The notes under the pieces are model-generated. The model ran no database searches. It was not told where the DNA came from and worked only from the letters and a program-made list of their open reading frames with translations. A DNA stretch of 64,000 bases, taken from positions 3,596,001-3,660,000 of the forward strand of contig NZ_CP107976.1 of assembly GCF_036099295.1 (NCBI RefSeq), written 5' to 3'. Each line of letters starts with the position of its first letter. Within the stretch, counting starts at the first letter, position 1. Source of the DNA: Streptomyces sp. NBC_00358 (GTDB taxonomy: Bacteria > Actinomycetota > Actinomycetes > Streptomycetales > Streptomycetaceae). Positions 60,657-64,000 of the stretch are shown here, one piece after another. Position numbers and translations under genes: made by a program.

Positions 60657-61730
60657 TCAGGTACCGGAGTCCGGGGTCCAGATCCGGTGCCGCAGACGGA
60701 AGAAGCCTTTCCAGCTCGCTCCGGCCCTTTCGGGGGCGAGTGTTTCGGTGATTCCGCTCGCCCCCGGCTCACGGCGGGGCAGCGACGGAGCGTGCGCGCC
60801 GGGTTCCCTGCGGGGCAGGGACGGAGCGCCCGTCCCCGGATGCGGGCCGAGGGCGAGCCGGGGCTCCGGCGCCGTGGCCTCCTGCGCCGGGGCCTCCTGC
60901 GCGGCCATCGCCGAGGACAGGGCCGAGACCACCGTGGAGTCCAGCGCGGGCGGGGCGGTGGACGGCCGCTGGCGGAGCGCTCCGGTCGGCGGGGTCCGGA
61001 CCGTGACCGGGGCCGCGGAATCGGGCTCCTCCGGCAGTTCCAGCAGACCCTCGCCGAGCATGCGGGCCATTCCCACCGTCACGGTGTAGGCGCCGAGGCC
61101 GGTCGCGAAGGCGATGTCGCGGGCGGTCCGCCGGCCGTCGGCGTGGGCCAGTAACTCCCTTTGCGGGGGCGGTAGTCGGTCGCACAACTCGTCCGGCACC
61201 GCGGCCCGCACGGGGCGTTCGCGGTCCGGCCGTACGGGCTGCGGCAGGGCGGCGACGGCGGCGAGCTTCCGCGCCGCGTCCTGCAGCAGCCGTCCCGGCG
61301 CCTCCCCGAGGGCGACCGGCGCGTACGGCTCGAAGGCGGCGTCCAGCGGGTCGCACGCCTCCACGTCACCGGCCACCACGGCGAACGCCGCGTCCTGCAT
61401 CGCCATCATGCAGACGACCCGGAGTTGTGCGGCCCCCGCGTAGCCGTGCGCGATCAGTCCCGCCTCCGGCCAGCGGGTGCCGCCGGCCTCGCGGAGCAGT
61501 TCGGCCCACTGCTCACCGCTGATGCGGCCGGACCGCAGCAGCCGCGCCTCGGGACCGGGAGCGCCCGGACTCTCGACGGCGACGACACAGCCGTCACGGA
61601 GATGGAAGACTCCCCCGGGTTTTCCGGACACCCGCAGTTTCCCCGTCGACCGTGTGCCCTGGCATTCGCTCAGCGCGCGCGACAGCAGGTCGTAGCCGAC
61701 CCTGCCAAGGGAATCCCGAATGCCCGACAT
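60657..61730 (-). CDS. DUF4388-like protein, first gene of the roadblock operon
   Basis: 357 residues from ATG 61730 (AGGGGAG upstream). The N-terminus resembles DUF4388: TGKLRVSGKPGGVFHLRDG, then VVAVESPGAPGPEARLL. A middle winged-helix-like segment is suggested by RELLAHADGRRTARDIAFA and GLGAYTVTVGMARMLGEGL. The C-terminal 120 residues are Pro/Ala-rich and contain a directly repeated APSLPRREPGA. DUF4388 is linked with bacterial polarity and GTPase systems. It is cytosolic and co-transcribed with two roadblock proteins. Confidence 0.8.
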   Translation of the reverse strand: MSGIRDSLGRVGYDLLSRALSECQGTRSTGKLRVSGKPGGVFHLRDGCVVAVESPGAPGPEARLLRSGRISGEQWAELLREAGGTRWPEAGLIAHGYAGAAQLRVVCMMAMQDAAFAVVAGDVEACDPLDAAFEPYAPVALGEAPGRLLQDAARKLAAVAALPQPVRPDRERPVRAAVPDELCDRLPPPQRELLAHADGRRTARDIAFATGLGAYTVTVGMARMLGEGLLELPEEPDSAAPVTVRTPPTGALRQRPSTAPPALDSTVVSALSSAMAAQEAPAQEATAPEPRLALGPHPGTGAPSLPRREPGAHAPSLPRREPGASGITETLAPERAGASWKGFFRLRHRIWTPDSGT

Positions 61731-61908
61731 CACTCCCCTTGGAACTTCCGGCACTTCGCACAGACGCCTGACGATTCACCCTGAGGGGGTATGTGTATCA
61801 GCCGGAGCGGATATCCCCGAGAAAGTCGCCCTACCTGACGGAAGTTGAGAAATCCCGCCTACCGAAGGACTTGATCGGTCGTCCGAATGACCGACTGTGT
61901 ACGGCAGT

Positions 61909-62982
61909 TCAGTCCTCGGCGCCCAACACCCGTACGGGCAAAGGGCGTAGCGCCTCGCGGAGGGCCGCCGCCAGCTCCTGGTACTCCGCGCCCCGCGCGG
62001 CACCCGCCCGCATCGCGAGCGCGATCCGCCGGGTGGGCGCCGGATCCGCGAAGTACCCGGTGAGGAGCTGATTGCTGCGGGTCGTCTCCACCTTGACGGC
62101 GGTGCGCGGCAGCAGGGTCACACCGAGACCGCCTGCGACCAGTTGGACGAGGGTCGACAGGCCCGCGGCGGTGGTGGTGACCGGGGCGTCCGCGCGACCG
62201 GCCTCACGGCAGATGTCCAGGGCCTGGTCGCGCAGGCAGTGGCCCTCGTCGAGCAGCAGCAACCGGAGTTCGCGCAGCGCCTCGCGGGGAATGCCCTCCC
62301 GGCCGCCGAGCCAGTGGTCGAGTGGGGTGACCAGCACGAAGTCCTCGTCGAACAAAGGGAGTTCGACGACACCGGGCATGCCGAGGGGGACGGCGAGCAG
62401 CAGCAGGTCGAGCCGTCCGACCGTGAGGCCCTCCAGCAGGCTGGCCGTCTGCTCCTCGTGCACCTGGAGGTCGAGGTCGGGGTAGCGCTCGTGGACGAGC
62501 CGCAGGACGGTGGGCAGGAGGTAGGGGGCGACGGTCGGGATGACGCCGAGGCGCAGTGCCCCGGTGAACGGCGCGCGCACGGCCGCCGCCTCCTCCAGCA
62601 GCGCGCCGACCTCGTCCAGCACCGCCTTGGCGCGTACGGCGAGACGCGCGCCGGCGGGCGACAGCAGTACTTTGCGGGTCGTACGCTCCAGCAGGGTCAC
62701 GCCCAGGATCTCCTCCAGGGCGGAGACCGCGCCGGACAGCGCGGGCTGGCTCATGCCGATCGCGGCGGCCGCGTCACGGAAGTGCAGATGCTCGGCCACG
62801 GCGGCGAAGGCCCGCAACTGCGCGAAGCTGGGGCTGGGGCTGCGGCGGCCGTTGACACCGCCCTTGCCCGCCCGGCCGACGGACCCCGGCCGGCCGAGGG
62901 GCGAACCCGTCGCGCCGACGGCATCCTCCCTCCCCGGGATGCCCGTGCCGCCGGTGCCGGTAGGGCCGGTGGGGGTCTCCAT
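61909..62982 (-). CDS. oxyR: LysR-family hydrogen peroxide regulator OxyR
   Basis: 357 residues from ATG 62982. After 45 Gly/Thr/Pro-rich residues comes the LysR helix-turn-helix (FAQLRAFAAVAEHLHFRDAA, MSQPALSGAVSALEE), then the effector domain. The redox cysteines are in EGHCLRDQALDICREAG, with the C-X8-C spacing of E. coli OxyR (C199/C208). No ATG or GTG lies in frame between 62982 and the helix-turn-helix, so the extension is likely real. It is divergent from ahpC. It activates ahpCD after oxidation by peroxide. Confidence 0.96.
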   Translation of the reverse strand: METPTGPTGTGGTGIPGREDAVGATGSPLGRPGSVGRAGKGGVNGRRSPSPSFAQLRAFAAVAEHLHFRDAAAAIGMSQPALSGAVSALEEILGVTLLERTTRKVLLSPAGARLAVRAKAVLDEVGALLEEAAAVRAPFTGALRLGVIPTVAPYLLPTVLRLVHERYPDLDLQVHEEQTASLLEGLTVGRLDLLLLAVPLGMPGVVELPLFDEDFVLVTPLDHWLGGREGIPREALRELRLLLLDEGHCLRDQALDICREAGRADAPVTTTAAGLSTLVQLVAGGLGVTLLPRTAVKVETTRSNQLLTGYFADPAPTRRIALAMRAGAARGAEYQELAAALREALRPLPVRVLGAED

Positions 62983-63024
62983 GGTCGCGCCTCTCGTTCC
63001 GGGTCAGGTCACCGACTGCTACTG

Positions 63025-63061
63025 ATAGTCGCACCCGATCAACGCGACCGAGTGTAGCTAT
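63025..63061. promoter_or_regulatory. OxyR-type binding site in the oxyR-ahpC spacer
   Basis: ATAG-N7-CGAT-N7-ACCG-N7-CTAT matches the four-tetrad E. coli OxyR pattern ATAG-N7-CTAT-N7-ATAG-N7-CTAT at 13 of 16 tetrad positions, with correct 11-bp spacing. It lies about 43 bp from oxyR and 95 bp from ahpC, placed to control both. Confidence 0.75.
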
Positions 63062-63156
63062 TTCCCGAATCAATGCGGGCTGTGCCAACATCACGTCCGT
63101 CCAACCCTCAGGGAAAGGCCCTCAAAAGGGGCTATCCCTTGCTGCAAGGAGAGCGC

Positions 63157-63711
63157 GTGCTCACTGTCGGTGACAAGTTCCCCCAGTTCGACCTGACCGC
63201 CTGCGTATCGCTGGAGAAGGGCCAGGAGTTCGAGCAGATCGACCACAAGACCTACGAGGGCAAGTGGAAGATCGTCTTCGCGTGGCCCAAGGACTTCACC
63301 TTCGTGTGCCCGACCGAGATCGCGGCCTTCGGCAAGCTGAACGAGGAGTTCGCCGACCGTGACGCGCAGGTGCTCGGCTTCTCCGGCGACTCCGAGTTCG
63401 TGCACCACGCCTGGCGCAAGGACCACGCCGACCTGCGTGACCTGCCCTTCCCGATGATGGCCGACTCGAAGCACGAGCTCATGCGCGACCTCGGCATCGA
63501 GGGCGAGGACGGCTTCGCCAAGCGTGCCGTCTTCATCGTCGACCAGAACAACGAGATCCAGTTCTCCATGGTGACCGCCGGTTCCGTCGGCCGTAACCCC
63601 AAGGAGGTCCTGCGGGTCCTGGACGCCCTCCAGACGGACGAGCTCTGCCCGTGCAACTGGACCAAGGGCGAGACGACCCTCGACCCGGTCGCCCTGCTGG
63701 CCGGTGAGTGA
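63157..63711 (+). CDS. ahpC: Alkyl hydroperoxide reductase peroxiredoxin subunit
   Basis: 184 residues from GTG 63157, with AAGGAGAG upstream (63146-63153). An upstream open extension is not part of the protein. Peroxidatic cysteine in FTFVCPTEIAAF (about residue 50), resolving cysteines in ELCPCNW near 166-168. It reduces hydrogen peroxide and organic peroxides, and in actinobacteria is recycled by AhpD and lipoamide-type donors. It lies 6 bp upstream of ahpD in one operon, under OxyR control. Confidence 0.98.
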   Translation: MLTVGDKFPQFDLTACVSLEKGQEFEQIDHKTYEGKWKIVFAWPKDFTFVCPTEIAAFGKLNEEFADRDAQVLGFSGDSEFVHHAWRKDHADLRDLPFPMMADSKHELMRDLGIEGEDGFAKRAVFIVDQNNEIQFSMVTAGSVGRNPKEVLRVLDALQTDELCPCNWTKGETTLDPVALLAGE

Positions 63712-63717
63712 CCCTTC

Positions 63718-64000
63718 ATGGCCCTCGACGAACTGAAGTCCGCCCTACCGGACTACGCCAAGGATCTGCGCCTGAACCTCGGTTCGGTGATCGGCAACAG
63801 CGACCTCCCGCAGCAGCAGCTGTGGGGCACGGTGCTGGCCTGCGCCATCGCCTCGCGTTCGCCGCGCGTGCTGCGTGAGCTGGAGCCCGAGGCGAAGGAC
63901 CGGCTGTCCCCCGAGGCCTACACGGCCGCCAAGTCGGCCGCCGCGATCATGGCGATGAACAACGTCTTCTACCGGACGCGGCACCTGCTCTCCGACCCGG
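63718..64000 (+). CDS. ahpD: Alkyl hydroperoxide reductase AhpD, N-terminal part
   Basis: 94 codons from ATG 63718 before the window ends. The start [20 protein letters not shown] and [17 protein letters not shown] match AhpD. The catalytic CXXC pair of the CMD domain lies beyond the window, except the shared helix [12 protein letters not shown]. It transfers electrons from dihydrolipoyl proteins to AhpC. Coupled to ahpC by a 6-bp gap. Confidence 0.95.
   Translation, partial: MALDELKSALPDYAKDLRLNLGSVIGNSDLPQQQLWGTVLACAIASRSPRVLRELEPEAKDRLSPEAYTAAKSAAAIMAMNNVFYRTRHLLSDP

Overview
The window is high-GC chromosomal DNA of a Streptomyces (or very close actinomycete). Evidence: extreme GC3, frequent GTG/TTG starts, stop-free antisense frames, a WhiB-like protein, polyphosphate glucokinase, SpoIIE-type phosphatases, roadblock proteins, an actinobacterial SdhCAB set and a bldK-type oligopeptide permease. 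From memory, gene content and order match the Streptomyces coelicolor segment ahpD-ahpC-oxyR (about SCO5031-5033) to bldK (SCO5112-5116), read in reverse. That synteny was not checked by alignment. No rRNA, tRNA, CRISPR, intact IS element or prophage was seen.

Layout. 1-4018: tail of a peptide ABC transporter operon, then small enzymes (two VOC proteins, DinB-like, amidohydrolase, methyltransferase). 4076-11040: five-gene bldK operon on the minus strand with a long leader holding a 32-codon ORF and dyads. 11136-15682: typA and an orphan solute-binding lipoprotein with two long charged insertions. 15683-16294: GC-rich tandem repeats, a 17-bp hairpin and a 14-bp palindrome. 16295-20294: coiled-coil protein and sdhC-sdhA-sdhB. 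20358-30696: membrane proteins, a PAS/GAF/PP2C/ATPase phosphatase, an anti-sigma-like ATPase, Nudix, GntR, a septum-formation-type protein and a threonine synthase-like enzyme. 30757-35432: SNF2 helicase, a truncated gene, an Uma2-family gene and ychF, with a 19-bp copy of the ychF 3' end before the truncated gene. 35629-48327: core metabolism (ppgK, ispH, xseAB, glpX, wblI, class I and class II fumarases). 48447-55131: second SpoIIE-type phosphatase, catalase, class A penicillin-binding protein. 55381-59633: two overlapping small ORFs and a PadR-ABC-FtsX operon that looks leaderless and palindrome-controlled. 59718-61730: three-gene roadblock/DUF4388-like operon. 61909-64000: oxyR divergent from ahpCD, with a recognisable OxyR-type site between them.

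Themes are redox and oxidative stress (oxyR-ahpCD, catalase, WhiB iron-sulfur protein, Sdh, iron-sulfur class I and oxygen-stable class II fumarases) and development or signalling (bldK, two PP2C phosphatases, roadblock proteins, GntR, PadR). The least explained items are the roadblock operon beside oxyR, the orphan binding protein with charged insertions, the small ORF in the bldK leader, and the duplicated ychF tail beside a truncated gene.
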